Assembly: GCA_016712345.1 (NCBI GenBank)
Contig: JADJRH010000001.1
Span: 744,001 to 808,000, forward strand
Direction: 5' to 3'
DNA from: Polyangiaceae bacterium
GTDB taxonomy: Bacteria; Myxococcota_A; Polyangia; Polyangiales; Polyangiaceae
Length of the DNA: 64,000 nucleotides
Positions 35,501 to 44,750 of the stretch are shown here, piece by piece (the first letter of the stretch is position 1; every line of letters starts with the position of its first letter). A model generated the notes under the pieces. The model made no database searches and was not told the DNA's origin. It saw nothing but the letters and a program-made list of their open reading frames with translations. The position numbers and the translations under genes are program-made.

Positions 35501-36987
35501 TCGCCGATCTGCGGCGGCGCGGAATCGGCCGCCATTGGGTACCGGTATTGAACAACGATGTTCTGAGAACCGGTTTTGGGGCGCGCAACGAGCCACTCTG
35601 TGTATTCGAGAACGACCTTGATGGTGGCTCCAGACGGAATCGACGGGATGGTTCCGCGCACCCAACCCTCACCGGCCCACTCAAGCACCGCGCGCCCCGA
35701 ATTGACGGCAACGCGATCTCGTTCAGCGAGCGAGAGTGTACACTCTTGATCGTATGAGCCCCGGTTGATCGCAAACCTTGAAACGATGGCTCCGGGCGGA
35801 AGAGCGAGTCGGTAATCACCGGTCACGGGTGAGCTGCCGGCATTAAAAAAGGTGGTGCTGACCTGCGTTTTTGCGGATTCGCCGCGGATTGTGGCGCGCA
35901 CTTCGTGAGACCGAACGGTGATTTGTTCGGCGGCTTCAGACGTGCCGACGCGAGCCCAAAGTTCAGCAACGGTTCGGCGCGGCGGGCCGTTCACCGACCA
36001 GGGAGCTGCCATTCCGAATGTCCAGTCATCAAAGCTTTTTTCAGGCTGGATCTTGGCTTTTCCACCTTCAATTGTTGCTGTGAAACCGCCGCGCAAAGGT
36101 ACATCGGCGCCGGACGCATCGCGGATGGTGAGGTCTTCGTTCGGTGCGTACACTTTGGGCGCGGCGGCATTGCGCCGATCGACGGCGGCGGTGACGTTGG
36201 TGACGAGCGCTTTGGCGCCGCCGAGGTCGATTTCGGTGCGCGAACTCGGCGACCCGATCACAAAGATCCTTCCGGATTCAATGGCCACGGAGCCAACGTC
36301 GAGGGTGATCTTGGTGCTGCGATCGATGACGATCTGCGTGCCGTCGTCGAGGCGTATGCGCCCGCGACCGTCGGCCGCGGTTTCAATGGTGTCTTTTGCG
36401 GTGACGCGAACAACACCGCGGACGGGCGCTCCGCGCAAACTGACGCCCGCGTGGACCGCTTGAAGGTCGGCGATGGTCGGCGACAGACCGAGGCCGGGTG
36501 CCTGGCGACCGGAAGCGACGATCCACACGGTCACAACGATCGCGAGGATCGCGGCAAGCGCAGGAACGATGCGCTCCCAAAATGGCGAAGGCGGCGGGCG
36601 CGGCGACGGCGGTTCGGATTCAGGCGGCGGCTCAAAATCACGAGGAGGCGACGAGCCAACGTCGGGAGGCTCTCTGTCGGCGGATGCATTGTGTACACCA
36701 TTGTGTACACTTTCATCCGGCTCCGGGTCGCCCGGGACGTCGGCATTTTCGGGCGCCTTTTCTGTTGCGCTCGGCGGCGCATCACCGTTTGCCGCTTTTT
36801 CGGTTTGCGCAGCTTGCAGCTCGGCCTGCGCCGCTGCGTCCGGCGAATAGGGCTTCGTGGGCCTGTCGGCTTCTTCTTCGGATCGATCGACAACCGTTGG
36901 AAGGTTGTCGGACGCACCGGATTCGTCGGGAACGGGCGTGATGACGGTTTCACGCGCTTCGGGATCGTCGTTTTCGTTTTGGCTCAC
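32566..36987 (-). CDS. Giant FecR-VIT-VWA-TPR membrane protein (paralogue of the next gene)
   Basis: GTG 36987 overlaps the upstream TGA by four bases and is the likely start, giving 1473 residues; the longer frame to 37515 would read an Arg-rich shadow of the neighbour. The first 135 residues are acidic and Pro-rich, followed by one transmembrane helix (about 139-158). A FecR-like beta domain comes next (GRGRIRLDDGTQIVIDRSTKITL). Then follow a VIT domain (ITVRSHEVRATIRGESAKTQV) and a VWA domain (SLALVLDTSQSVDPALFEAER with a DTSxS metal site, later MVVYVGDGWPTVGD). The C-terminal third is TPR-like and ends in a beta segment. VIT-VWA proteins mediate protein contacts at surfaces. A Cys-containing block (SLPxxxRxxxWRERL...CELPTW) is shared with the upstream paralogue, so the pair arose by tandem duplication. 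Confidence 0.85.
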   Translation of the reverse strand: MSQNENDDPEARETVITPVPDESGASDNLPTVVDRSEEEADRPTKPYSPDAAAQAELQAAQTEKAANGDAPPSATEKAPENADVPGDPEPDESVHNGVHNASADREPPDVGSSPPRDFEPPPESEPPSPRPPPSPFWERIVPALAAILAIVVTVWIVASGRQAPGLGLSPTIADLQAVHAGVSLRGAPVRGVVRVTAKDTIETAADGRGRIRLDDGTQIVIDRSTKITLDVGSVAIESGRIFVIGSPSSRTEIDLGGAKALVTNVTAAVDRRNAAAPKVYAPNEDLTIRDASGADVPLRGGFTATIEGGKAKIQPEKSFDDWTFGMAAPWSVNGPPRRTVAELWARVGTSEAAEQITVRSHEVRATIRGESAKTQVSTTFFNAGSSPVTGDYRLALPPGAIVSRFAINRGSYDQECTLSLAERDRVAVNSGRAVLEWAGEGWVRGTIPSIPSGATIKVVLEYTEWLVARPKTGSQNIVVQYRYPMAADSAPPQIGDFYARIDASGSAPISVASGLGANVSGGIAELRKPDFRPTADLVVDVEIAPWRAPAQLYLAPPAPDDDAGATILVRTPAPASQSESPAGVSLALVLDTSQSVDPALFEAERALVGAVVSGLGANDKVIVIAADQTARAVGPDKLGPADEARKKAILDALTRVTTGGATDIGRAFEAGADALPPNAPAAMVVYVGDGWPTVGDSSPDRIIARLARRTGGAPRLGAALVGPLVNRLGMAALVRGQGPVLEVRDTTDAAHTAVALLADALQPTIAGVELDFASEVERVYPRGARAIVAGSTIFALGRVRGRVPDSVIVRWRDESGPHEERRLIVAEEPLDPADITRRWASARIDEIALRTGSRETAADVAFRAGVLSPWTGFADGGRVYTATPFGTRMLDLGAGPGGGFGAVFGTSRARGTIASTTQAPDFFDEPDEGDDAYKALVARAAARMLLEASAEIRACRDARAAVRPEIGDEFQIGLKVDGSGAAGDVRVRGTINDDEQLDRCVQIVVQALHFPASELSVSIDVSQIVRLAPFRTSMRGRSCSSVSTLPLPARRGVWRERLSSGVGVSTAYLAAKMSCELPTWTDQRTFLEIVLDVVTDGGTRVRVASDLEAAGEAAAAKLIVREALRRAATPYDLQRVTSALLAGERLPVGAFRKQYQKASDDSGRLAVVRRFLTIAPHDARLRRTLLLLLESLSKKDELIEQARIYRQDPFTDAVLLADIAAILRRAGEEAEARRAYGELSERAPDDPWARAFLGDRLRNEGWFDDATLAYEALEDLLPGDAATGVRLALAHAGSTRLDVAQRMLARVAQTGGRAGDVSLGEIGGYVAHALLAENAAKQGVSDTDRDRLIRTALALPFPDSGAVVLVRGPAGSVPLNVSLVRGPKEAPETRAPDLSAPSIGLMAMRMGASDTNVVVKIARPLALSPARPVRVRVDALIPAGAGKPPTLVSTEIELLPDGKPVSVRLQDGALSKE

Positions 36988-39900
36988 GGCGTCACCTCGC
37001 GGGCGATGTCGAACCGTTGGGTGGCATTGGCTTCTGGGCCGAACTTGACGGTGACGCGACGAATTCGTTCGTTCGCTTCGCCTTCGTTGGAGATGATCGT
37101 GAGCGTTGCGACCGCACCGAGGCGAGCCGCGGCGGCTGCGTCTTCGGGATCGATTCGAACTTCGACGAACGCGTCTTCGCGAAGCGGAACAACCGCCTGA
37201 GCAACACCCGCGGCCATGTCCTGTTCGGGCGCCGGCATGGCCGCTCCAAGCGCGTTGCTCCACAGCGTTGGATGCAGGTCGGGGTGCGACCAGACCAGAG
37301 TTACGCGCGTGCCTTTTGATTTGGTTCCCGCCGCGGCGCCGCCGGAGAGGAGCCTCTGCGCGCGAAAAGCGAGGGCTTCGACGTCGTCTTTGCGGCCTGC
37401 GGATCGCGCGCCGTCGCGCTCCCACGCGAGGTATGTGAGCGCGAGCGCGCGCGCTGTTTGCGCGGCGCTTTGAGGCATATCGGGTGCGCCGGAAGCACCC
37501 GCTTTTTCGGTCCACTTCACGGCTTCTTCGAGTTTGCCAAGCCCTTCTGCGGATGCCGCGAGCAAAAGGTACACAGCGGGGTCGTCGGGAGTGAGTTTGG
37601 CGAGCGTTGCGTATTGACGAGCCGCTTCTTCGTGCCAGCCGTGGGCGCGCAACAAATCGCCGAGTCTGCGTCGAGCGACGGGATCTTCGGGAGCAAACTC
37701 CACGATCTCGCCGAAAGCGCGGCGCGCTTCGGCTTCATCGGCGGCTTTTTGGTCGGGTGTTTTTGCGCGGGCTGCCAGGCGCAGGAAAAGTTCTCCCACA
37801 GCCGTTCGAAGACGCGTGTCGGCGTCGGGCCTTGCGCGCAGTTTCTTTCCGAGATCGCGCGCGCCGTCGTCGTCGGCGGCGTCTTCGAGAGCATCGAGAA
37901 GCAACAACGCGAGGGCGAAATCATCGGGCCATTCACGCGTGAGGCTTCTCAGTTTCTCGATTTTTTCCTGCGGCGTTCGGGCGCCTTCGAGCAGCTTTTT
38001 GAGAGTGCTTGTGTCGATGCTTCGAAGCCCGAGCGCCGCGTGAAGAGCGCGCATGTCGTCGGGCGTTTTCACGCGAGAGAGCATTCCGCGATAAAGAGTG
38101 TCGCCTTCGGGACGCGTCATGAATCGACGCCAAAGCTGAACGCGCTCGGCAGGGCTGGTTGCGGTATCGAGCATCAGGTTGAGGAGGCGTGTTCGCTCTC
38201 GCAACGTGGGCGCTTCACAGGTGGCGAGCGCTCTTGTGTACACACTTGCGATCGCGGCGGCGCGACCTCCCGTGCCACCAAGTCGCTCGCGCCAAAGCGC
38301 CGCGCGCTCGTCGATCGGAAGCGACGCGGCTGCACTGCATCGAACCGTGAGCACCTGGGTAACCACCGAAATGTCAGCGCCTGCGTGAGCGTCGAAACCC
38401 CGACCGCCTTTCTGGTCCTCGCTCACCTCGAATTCACCGCTCACGGTGTTTGAGTCACGACCCCAACCTGCGTCCTTCTTCGATTCAACCTTCGCTTTGA
38501 AACTCGGTTGTTCTTGGCCGCCCGATACGTCGCCGTTTCCACTTCCCCATGGGTCGGCTGTTTTGTCGGCCGGGGCGGGGCGGCTCTTGGCATTTTCGGC
38601 GACGCCGCCTCCGCCTGAACCGACGCCGCGTGTACCCAAACCGCCGAAGCCCGAACCGGTGCCCTTTCCGCTGCCATGACCAATCGTGCCGATCGAACCG
38701 AGGCCGATTCCTTCATCGGGGGGCGCGGCGGCAGGTGTTGCGGTAACCGGCGCCGCGCTGGGAGCGGCTTGAGCCTGCGCCGGAGAGTCGCTGGTGAGCA
38801 GGCCGATCATTCCAAAATTCTGCGCCTCGTCATTGAGCTGCTTCGCACCGCCCGGTGCCGGAGGTGGGGGCGGCGCCGCTGCTGCGGCGGTTGCCGCAAC
38901 GCGCTGCGGAGACGGAGCCATGGACGGCTCGGCCGGGCCCTGTACCCCGAATCGATTGTTGGTCGATCTCGTCGCGGGGCGACCCATGGAGCCTTCTTCA
39001 CCTTTGGCCCGTGTTCCAGTGCCACCTTCTTTGTTGTCGGCGTTGGACGCTGCGTACGCAACCACAGCGTCGTCGTCCTCGCCGTCCCGCGTTTCGCGCA
39101 TGCGATCGCGCACCTGAAAGGCTTCGAGGCGTTGACGGCGTTCATCGGCGACGCGCTTGGTGAGTTCTTCGCGCTCCTGCGGGCTCATTTCACGCGTGGT
39201 GGGGACATAGAGCGACGTAACGGGCGTGATGATTCCGTGGCGTACACCTAGGTCGACCATGGCCGCGCGCCCGGTGGCCTCGTCCATCATTTGGTAGAGG
39301 CGAGCTTCAGCCCATCGACGCCGAAGATCACCGCCGTCGTCGATGCGGGTGGCACTGATGGGGTGAACGACATCGCCGGCCGGACCCGACAACGTGATGT
39401 TTGTCATGCGTCCGCCGGCGGCGATGCGACCGATCACGAACAACGTTTCGTCGGCAATCTGCGCGCCGAGATCGCGCGGAAAAATGCGCTCTACGGAGCC
39501 GAGGTCGACTTTGGCACCGAGCCACGCGGGCCGTTCGGCCATTTCAAACAATCGAAGCGCGGCGCGCGCCGCCGAATTGGCATCACCGATTCGCTCCGCA
39601 AACGCGGCGCGCGCAATGCCTGCGAGAAGCCCCATGTCGGCATTGTCACCAACGCCGAGACTGAAGATGCGCACCGGCCGCGGGAGTTTCGCGAGGCGAT
39701 CGCGCAGGTCTTTGAGCGACAGTTCACCGACGGTGGGGACGCCGTCGCCTATGTACACAACGGCGCCGCGACGGGCCGGATCGAGCGCGGCGGCGGCACT
39801 GCTCAAGATTGCGCCCAGGTCGGTGGCGCCGCCGCGCGACAGTTGCGATAGGCCGGTGGCAATCTCGCGCCGCGCGGCATCACCGATCGGTGCGAGTTTG

Positions 39901-41534
39901 TCTTTGCCCGCCACGACCGGGCGAAGCGAAACGTCACCGGCCCACACCACCGCGCGGTCGTCTTTGCCGAGATGCGCGAGCAATGCGGCTACCTGAGCGC
40001 GCGCCAACGCGAGCTGGGGGGTGTCGGTTGCGGCCGATGCATCCACAACAATCGCCAGGTCGAGCCCGCCTTGAAGCAGCGGCACGTCGGCCGCGCGCAC
40101 TGGAACAATCACGTATTCAGACTCGGTGCGCGCTCTCTCCGTGGCTTCGGCTCGCTCGGTCATTGGGATCGTATCAAGGTCAACCGAGTGAGGCGCTGTG
40201 TACGCAACCTGACCCATCGGCCCCGAATCGAAAAGCTCCACGGCGAGATCCGCGCGCGGCACCACATCGTGATCGCGAACGACAAGAAGGTTGCCGGCCC
40301 GCGCGGCGTTCATCCCGGCGCGTACGTCCTTGGCACCGGACGCGGCGAGATCGATCAGAATTGAAAGGTCTTCGATCGCGGGCAGTGAACCTTCCGACCC
40401 TTCGGCGGCCATTGGGTACACATACAAACGACGTTCGGCTTTGGGACCGGTGCGGCCCAGCCATTCGGCGTAGCGAACGACAACGCGGCGCGCTTCACCG
40501 GGGCCGATGGGATATAGCCGCGCCTTGTAAACGCCGGGGCCTTCCCACTCCAAGAGCGCGGGATCTTCGGTGGAGCCTGCGTACACATTGGACTGGTATT
40601 GCGTGGACGCCGCTTCTTTTTCTTTGACGCGTCCCCACGCGATCGCGCCGCCGCGATCGACACCGAACTTGTGCAGTGTGGCACCTTCGGGCGTTCTGAA
40701 GCGGTAAATGCCTTCGACCGTTTGCGACGACGGGTTGAAAAACACTTGGTCTACTTCGGTGGAAGCAAAGTCGCCGTCGATTTTTACGCGCACGTCGAGT
40801 CGCTCGATCGCGAGCGGAAAACGAGGATTTCCGGTGCTCCCCGGTGGGCGCGCGCCGACGGTACCAACGCCGTACGGTGCGGGCTCACTGGCGCGATCGG
40901 TGGTGGCCAATCCGCCCGTCCAGTCGTCCCAGGCAAGCACGGGGACTTTTGAAACTTTGAGGCTCTCGCCTTTGCCTTGAAGCGTGATTTGCTCACCTGC
41001 GCCGGCGCGCGCAGCGTCGTTTTGAACCGACGCGGCTTGCGTACTCACGCGAACTTCACCGGAAAGCACGTACGCGGATGTTTTTCCGTCGGCGCCGACG
41101 TCAATGCTGGCGCGCACGCGCGAAAGCGAAACGGGGCCGCTCGGCGTGTCGATTTCAACGGCGCGTTGGCCCGGCGTGTCGACGAAAAGGCGACCTTGCA
41201 AGACTTCGATTGTGCGGGGACGAAGGGTGAGTTTGGCGGGGCCTCGAACAAGAAAAGTGGCGCCCGCATCGCGGCGGATCCAGGCGATTCCATCTTCGTC
41301 GACGATCACCTGTGCGCCGTCGACAAGGCGTTCACGCGGGTATGGACTTCGCGCTTGGCCATCGGGCGGCTGCACTTTCACGTCACGGCGCACAACGCGT
41401 AGCTCGGCCCATGTTTGGGCTTTGGGAGCGAGCGGAACACCGGGGCTGTCACATCCACCGAGAACGAGCAGCCACAAAAACAGCGTGAACGTGAGCCAAC
41501 GAAAAAGCGACGAACGCGCGCTTGGTTGAAGCAT
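36984..41534 (-). CDS. Giant FecR-VIT-VWA-TPR lipoprotein
   Basis: The 1516-residue product starts with a lipoprotein signal (FLWLLVLGGC). A FecR-like domain covers about 60-200 (ARSPYPRERLVDGAQVIVDEDGIAWIRRDAG...). A VIT domain follows (LDVRVKIDGDFASTEVDQVFFNPSSQTVEGIYRFRTP), then VWA (LDLAIVVDASAATDTPQLALARAQV; metal site DASAA is less canonical than the paralogue's; VVYIGDGVPTVGE). After Ala/Pro linkers there is a Gly-rich GxGLGxIGTIGHGSGKGTGSGFG motif, seen in several myxobacterial TonB-like and AgmX/PglI-type proteins. The C-terminal third has TPR-like helices (EARRAFGEIVEFAPEDPVARRRLGDLLRAHG). It is anchored in a membrane and overlaps the second paralogue by four bases, so the two proteins are made together, probably as one complex. 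Confidence 0.87.
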   Translation of the reverse strand: MLQPSARSSLFRWLTFTLFLWLLVLGGCDSPGVPLAPKAQTWAELRVVRRDVKVQPPDGQARSPYPRERLVDGAQVIVDEDGIAWIRRDAGATFLVRGPAKLTLRPRTIEVLQGRLFVDTPGQRAVEIDTPSGPVSLSRVRASIDVGADGKTSAYVLSGEVRVSTQAASVQNDAARAGAGEQITLQGKGESLKVSKVPVLAWDDWTGGLATTDRASEPAPYGVGTVGARPPGSTGNPRFPLAIERLDVRVKIDGDFASTEVDQVFFNPSSQTVEGIYRFRTPEGATLHKFGVDRGGAIAWGRVKEKEAASTQYQSNVYAGSTEDPALLEWEGPGVYKARLYPIGPGEARRVVVRYAEWLGRTGPKAERRLYVYPMAAEGSEGSLPAIEDLSILIDLAASGAKDVRAGMNAARAGNLLVVRDHDVVPRADLAVELFDSGPMGQVAYTAPHSVDLDTIPMTERAEATERARTESEYVIVPVRAADVPLLQGGLDLAIVVDASAATDTPQLALARAQVAALLAHLGKDDRAVVWAGDVSLRPVVAGKDKLAPIGDAARREIATGLSQLSRGGATDLGAILSSAAAALDPARRGAVVYIGDGVPTVGELSLKDLRDRLAKLPRPVRIFSLGVGDNADMGLLAGIARAAFAERIGDANSAARAALRLFEMAERPAWLGAKVDLGSVERIFPRDLGAQIADETLFVIGRIAAGGRMTNITLSGPAGDVVHPISATRIDDGGDLRRRWAEARLYQMMDEATGRAAMVDLGVRHGIITPVTSLYVPTTREMSPQEREELTKRVADERRQRLEAFQVRDRMRETRDGEDDDAVVAYAASNADNKEGGTGTRAKGEEGSMGRPATRSTNNRFGVQGPAEPSMAPSPQRVAATAAAAAPPPPPAPGGAKQLNDEAQNFGMIGLLTSDSPAQAQAAPSAAPVTATPAAAPPDEGIGLGSIGTIGHGSGKGTGSGFGGLGTRGVGSGGGGVAENAKSRPAPADKTADPWGSGNGDVSGGQEQPSFKAKVESKKDAGWGRDSNTVSGEFEVSEDQKGGRGFDAHAGADISVVTQVLTVRCSAAASLPIDERAALWRERLGGTGGRAAAIASVYTRALATCEAPTLRERTRLLNLMLDTATSPAERVQLWRRFMTRPEGDTLYRGMLSRVKTPDDMRALHAALGLRSIDTSTLKKLLEGARTPQEKIEKLRSLTREWPDDFALALLLLDALEDAADDDGARDLGKKLRARPDADTRLRTAVGELFLRLAARAKTPDQKAADEAEARRAFGEIVEFAPEDPVARRRLGDLLRAHGWHEEAARQYATLAKLTPDDPAVYLLLAASAEGLGKLEEAVKWTEKAGASGAPDMPQSAAQTARALALTYLAWERDGARSAGRKDDVEALAFRAQRLLSGGAAAGTKSKGTRVTLVWSHPDLHPTLWSNALGAAMPAPEQDMAAGVAQAVVPLREDAFVEVRIDPEDAAAAARLGAVATLTIISNEGEANERIRRVTVKFGPEANATQRFDIAREVTP

Positions 41535-41691
41535 TGTGTGTGAACCTCAGTTGTCGCTGCCCAGCTTCAGGAGATCGGGCGGGACCGTTGGGACGGCGCA
41601 CGCTCCCCGGAAGTTCTTTTGGCTCCCCTACGACGGGGACAACTCTATCAGGGACCGCGGCCATAGACCGAAGGTTCCAGCACCAAAGAGC

Positions 41692-41733
41692 GTGCCCCCC
41701 GGCCGCGAGCGAGCGAGCGGCCTTGGGGGGCAC
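41692..41733. terminator. Large hairpin in the gap before the giant lipoprotein gene
   Basis: GTGCCCCCCGGCCGC (41692-41706) pairs with GCGGCCTTGGGGGGCAC (41717-41733) around GAGCGAGCGA. It lies in the 256-bp gap between the V4R-like gene (stop at 41791) and the giant lipoprotein start (41534), both on the minus strand. There it would end or attenuate read-through. Nothing else recognisable is in this gap. Confidence 0.6.
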
Positions 41734-41790
41734 CGCCGAACAAGCGCGAAGCGCGCAGTGAGGCGATGGGGGGCAGCTTGACAGATGGGG

Positions 41791-42351
41791 TTACTCCCAA
41801 TCAGCGGCGAATTCACACGCGGGCGCACCGTCGAGGCGACATTTCACGTGCCGAACGCGGACGATTCGCGGTCTGCCGAGGCTGATTGTTTTTTCGATCC
41901 AGCCCTCGATCGCAAGGCAATGGGTACGGTGCGGTTCTGGAAAGTCAGTGAGAGTCATGTGTACACCTAACTCGCCCGTTGCGTACACATCGAGCCGACC
42001 GCCGTCGTAGTGGTGACCCCACAGGCCGGCCGCGATGTTGAGAATGGTGCGCGGACTGAGCAACCGATGAGCGATAGCGCGCCACGTGCCCATGTTGCTT
42101 TCGGCACCGAAAGCGCCGATTTCGCGAGCGAGAGCCGGATTGCCACTCGCGAACATGCTGCACGCGAGGTTGGTCGCTTCAACGAATTGGCGAAAGTCGA
42201 CCCAGGTGTTTCCCGAGGAGAGAAACGTGGCGCGCAGCTCGGGCGACGCGGCAGCTCGATAACGTTCGCGCGCAGTTCTGCCGTAGCGCGCGTTCACAAA
42301 ATGATCGCGCACGCGAACCGTTGTCGCCTGAACACGTGCCCCCATCGGCAT
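41791..42351 (-). CDS. V4R/DUF2378-like small-molecule-binding-type protein
   Basis: The 186-residue protein shows the layout of the myxobacterial DUF2378 (TIGR02265) and 4-vinyl-reductase-like group. An N-terminal helical part (RERYRAAASPELRATFLSSGNTWVDFRQFVEATNLACSMF) precedes a core with GNPALAREIGAFGAESNMG and ILNIAAGLWGHHYDGGRLDVYATGELG. The closing motif is VKCRLDGAPACEFAADWE, in which the Cys pair and final Trp are typical. Members are thought to bind small ligands or act as regulators; no function is proven for this one. It is a separate gene, 59 bp downstream of the OmpA gene on the same strand and ahead of a strong hairpin. Confidence 0.65.
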   Translation of the reverse strand: MPMGARVQATTVRVRDHFVNARYGRTARERYRAAASPELRATFLSSGNTWVDFRQFVEATNLACSMFASGNPALAREIGAFGAESNMGTWRAIAHRLLSPRTILNIAAGLWGHHYDGGRLDVYATGELGVHMTLTDFPEPHRTHCLAIEGWIEKTISLGRPRIVRVRHVKCRLDGAPACEFAADWE

Positions 42352-42410
42352 GGCGCCGACCTTAGCGCGTCGGCGCGATGCGCGTGAAAAGATTGTTGGG
42401 TTGAGTTGAA

Positions 42411-44462
42411 CTACTTGGGGGGAGCGGGAGCGGGAGCCGGAGAGGGCGTGGGGGCACCGGGTTGAGCCACGGAAGCGACACCCGTTTTCTTTGTCGACTT
42501 CAAGATCACGAACTCAACGCGGCGGTTCTTTTGTTGGCCGGCCCTGGTTTTGTTGTCGGCGACGGGCTTGTCGGGACCGTAGCCTTTGGCTTGCAACCGG
42601 CCCGCATCGATCCCCTTGCCAACAAGGTATTTCATGACGGCGTCGGCGCGCTTTTGGCTGAGCGCTTTGTTGTCGGCCGCGCTGCCAACGTTGTCGGTGT
42701 GACCCGCGATCTCAACCAAGAAGATCTCGGGGTGCAGTTTGAGAGCGCTCGCAACCGCATCGAGAACCGCAAAGCTCGGAGCACCTTGAATGGTGTCTTT
42801 GCCGGTTGCGAACTCGACACGTTGCAAAATCTTGATGTCGTCGGTGCCGATTTCAACGAGCTGGCGACCCTTGTCGGGGCAACCGTCGTCGTCTTCAAAG
42901 CCGTTTACGTTTTCAGGCACGCTCGGGCACTTGTCGACGTTGTCGGGCAGGCCGTCGCCGTCTTTGTCGGGCACCGAATCGGGGCAGCCGTCTTCGTCTT
43001 TGAAGCCGTTTTTGATCTCGGGTTGATCGATGCACTCGTCGGCGTCGTCGATGATCCCGTCGTTGTCGTTGTCGGGATCCGGGCAGCCGTCGGTGTCATT
43101 GAAGCCGTCGGTGTCTTCGGGTTGGTCTTTGCATTGGTCGACCTTGTCGGCGACGCCGTCTTGGTCGCTGTCCAAGCAACCGTATACAGGCCCCTGCAAA
43201 CGCAACACCTTCTTCGGGTCGCCGCCGACCTCGTCGGGACACTTGTCTTCGGAGTCTTGAATGCCGTCTTTGTCCTTGTCGGGACCCTCGTCGGGGCAGC
43301 CGTCTTTGTCGTCGAGCCCGTTGAGATTTTCAGCCTGCAAAGGACACTTGTCGGACGCGTCGGGGATTTTGTCGCCGTCGTTGTCGTCTTCGGGACAACC
43401 GTCGTCGTCTTCAAACTTGTCAAAATCTTCTTTGATCGCGGGGCACTGATCTTTGCGATCGTCGAGCCCGTCGGCGTCTTGATCACCCACTTCGTGTGCG
43501 TACATCACGCCGACAATGGCGCGCGCAACAGGTACACCCACGCCTTGAATAATGCCGGCGCCGCCGCCCGCGGTGATCGTGATGCCGGTGTCGAGCGGAG
43601 CCACTTGAACAGCTCCGTCAACCTCAAGGGTGTTGGTGCCGTTGCTGCTGCTAAATTGCGTGGATCCGTAGCCTTCAGCCATGACCTTGAGAATGGGCGT
43701 GGCTTGAAAACCGACGCCCACGCCGTAGCGCATGTCAACGGGGCCGATGGTGGTGGTTGCAAGCTTCGCGTCTTGCCTGAGTACACCTCGAAGGTTGGCG
43801 CCGAACGTGAGCCGCTCGGCGACGATGCCGTCGAAGATGAGCCGCAAACCGCCGGTGACCGGTTGATTGCCGATGTACGCTCCTTCAAATGCGTACCCAC
43901 CGACGGGCGCTGAAATATCGCCGCCGAGAGCAAGCACGAAGGGATCTTTCGGCTCGCCGAGCAGGCGGAATTTCGCTTCAACGTTGATGTCGCCGATGCC
44001 GAATTTTTGAAGGCCGCCCTCAACCGGACCGCCGGTTTCGAGGTTGATGCCGTCACCGTTGACGTACGCAACGGGAACGCGCAACCCCACTTGCAAGCGC
44101 GTGATCGGCGAGATCGAGGCCATTAGGTCGCCCCAATACATGTCGCTGATCACATTGGTGTCTTGTTTGTTGATCGCGTTTGGGCTGTTGCAATCGGTGG
44201 CCGATATGCAGCTCCGAACCACGAACGGTTTGTGGGCGTAGTTGAACATCAGCCCCACGGTCCAGCCCATTTGGCCTTCCATGCGCGCTGTTTCTACGCT
44301 CAAAAAGTTTTTAGAACCGGGCGCCGGTTCAAACCGTTGAACGGTGAACTCGCCCTGTTTCACATCGCTGTTTGTGCCGGCGTCCTGCGCCCAAACATTC
44401 GCACTGACCAGCGTTCCAAGGAGTGCGACCGGCAGGAAAACCAGCCCTCTTCGCGTTCTCAT
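42411..44462 (-). CDS. OmpA-family outer-membrane protein with thrombospondin type 3 repeats
   Basis: This 683-residue protein has a signal peptide ending NVWAQ and a beta-barrel N-terminal half (GWTVGLMFNYAHKPFV, LQVGLRVPVAYVNG and similar strands). About 220 residues of Tsp3 repeats follow, each with a DxDxDGxxDxxDxCP pattern (DQDADGLDDRKDQCP, DNDGDKIPDASDKCP and others), which bind calcium. The C-terminus is an OmpA peptidoglycan-binding domain (VEIAGHTDNVGSAADNKALSQKRADAV...GYGPDKPVADNKTRAGQQKNRRVEF) and a Pro/Ala tail. It links outer membrane to peptidoglycan. A homologous gene starts at 62319. The DNA of the Tsp3 part is internally repetitive (GGGCAGCCGTC-type units on the plus strand). 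Confidence 0.93.
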   Translation of the reverse strand: MRTRRGLVFLPVALLGTLVSANVWAQDAGTNSDVKQGEFTVQRFEPAPGSKNFLSVETARMEGQMGWTVGLMFNYAHKPFVVRSCISATDCNSPNAINKQDTNVISDMYWGDLMASISPITRLQVGLRVPVAYVNGDGINLETGGPVEGGLQKFGIGDINVEAKFRLLGEPKDPFVLALGGDISAPVGGYAFEGAYIGNQPVTGGLRLIFDGIVAERLTFGANLRGVLRQDAKLATTTIGPVDMRYGVGVGFQATPILKVMAEGYGSTQFSSSNGTNTLEVDGAVQVAPLDTGITITAGGGAGIIQGVGVPVARAIVGVMYAHEVGDQDADGLDDRKDQCPAIKEDFDKFEDDDGCPEDDNDGDKIPDASDKCPLQAENLNGLDDKDGCPDEGPDKDKDGIQDSEDKCPDEVGGDPKKVLRLQGPVYGCLDSDQDGVADKVDQCKDQPEDTDGFNDTDGCPDPDNDNDGIIDDADECIDQPEIKNGFKDEDGCPDSVPDKDGDGLPDNVDKCPSVPENVNGFEDDDGCPDKGRQLVEIGTDDIKILQRVEFATGKDTIQGAPSFAVLDAVASALKLHPEIFLVEIAGHTDNVGSAADNKALSQKRADAVMKYLVGKGIDAGRLQAKGYGPDKPVADNKTRAGQQKNRRVEFVILKSTKKTGVASVAQPGAPTPSPAPAPAPPK

Positions 44463-44750
44463 TCAGCCTCACCAAGTCCGAGGTGGTACGGGAACCGTGT
44501 CCAATTGCAGGTTTGTTTAAGCGAGCGGAGAAGGCCTGGTAACCCTAAAAACTCCGCGCGAAGAAGCGACCGGAAAACGGCAACTCGGCATCTTGCCAAG
44601 AACGCGCCGGTATTCCAAGAGGGTCGCGCCGTTCATTGTGCGGAACGCTGTCGGAACAGCCTCCTCGCCGGGTTACTGAATGACAATGAGAGCGAAGACC
44701 GGCGCTTGCCTTGACCACACTCGCCGGGCGTGAGACTAGGGGCGCCGATC
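44463..44750. promoter_or_regulatory. Divergent promoter region between the OmpA and beta-barrel genes
   Basis: This 288-bp gap separates two divergent outer-membrane genes. On the plus side TTGACC, a 17-bp spacer and GACTAG come just before ATG 44751, leaving a very short leader. On the minus side TGAGG precedes the OmpA start. No terminator, repeat or small gene was recognised in it. Confidence 0.4.

Noticed and set aside
35905..37200. Long plus-strand open frame opposite the giant gene
   Set aside because: Arg/Gly-rich composition, no ribosome binding site and no motif; typical antisense shadow in GC-rich DNA.
36988..37515. 176-residue Arg-rich N-terminal extension of the second giant VIT-VWA gene
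   Set aside because: It is an out-of-frame shadow of the upstream paralogue; GTG 36987 with a GTGA overlap explains the start.
42462..43913. 483-codon plus-strand frame opposite the OmpA gene
   Set aside because: Produced by the repetitive Tsp3 coding DNA; Val/Phe/Gly pattern mirrors the repeats and has no start signals.
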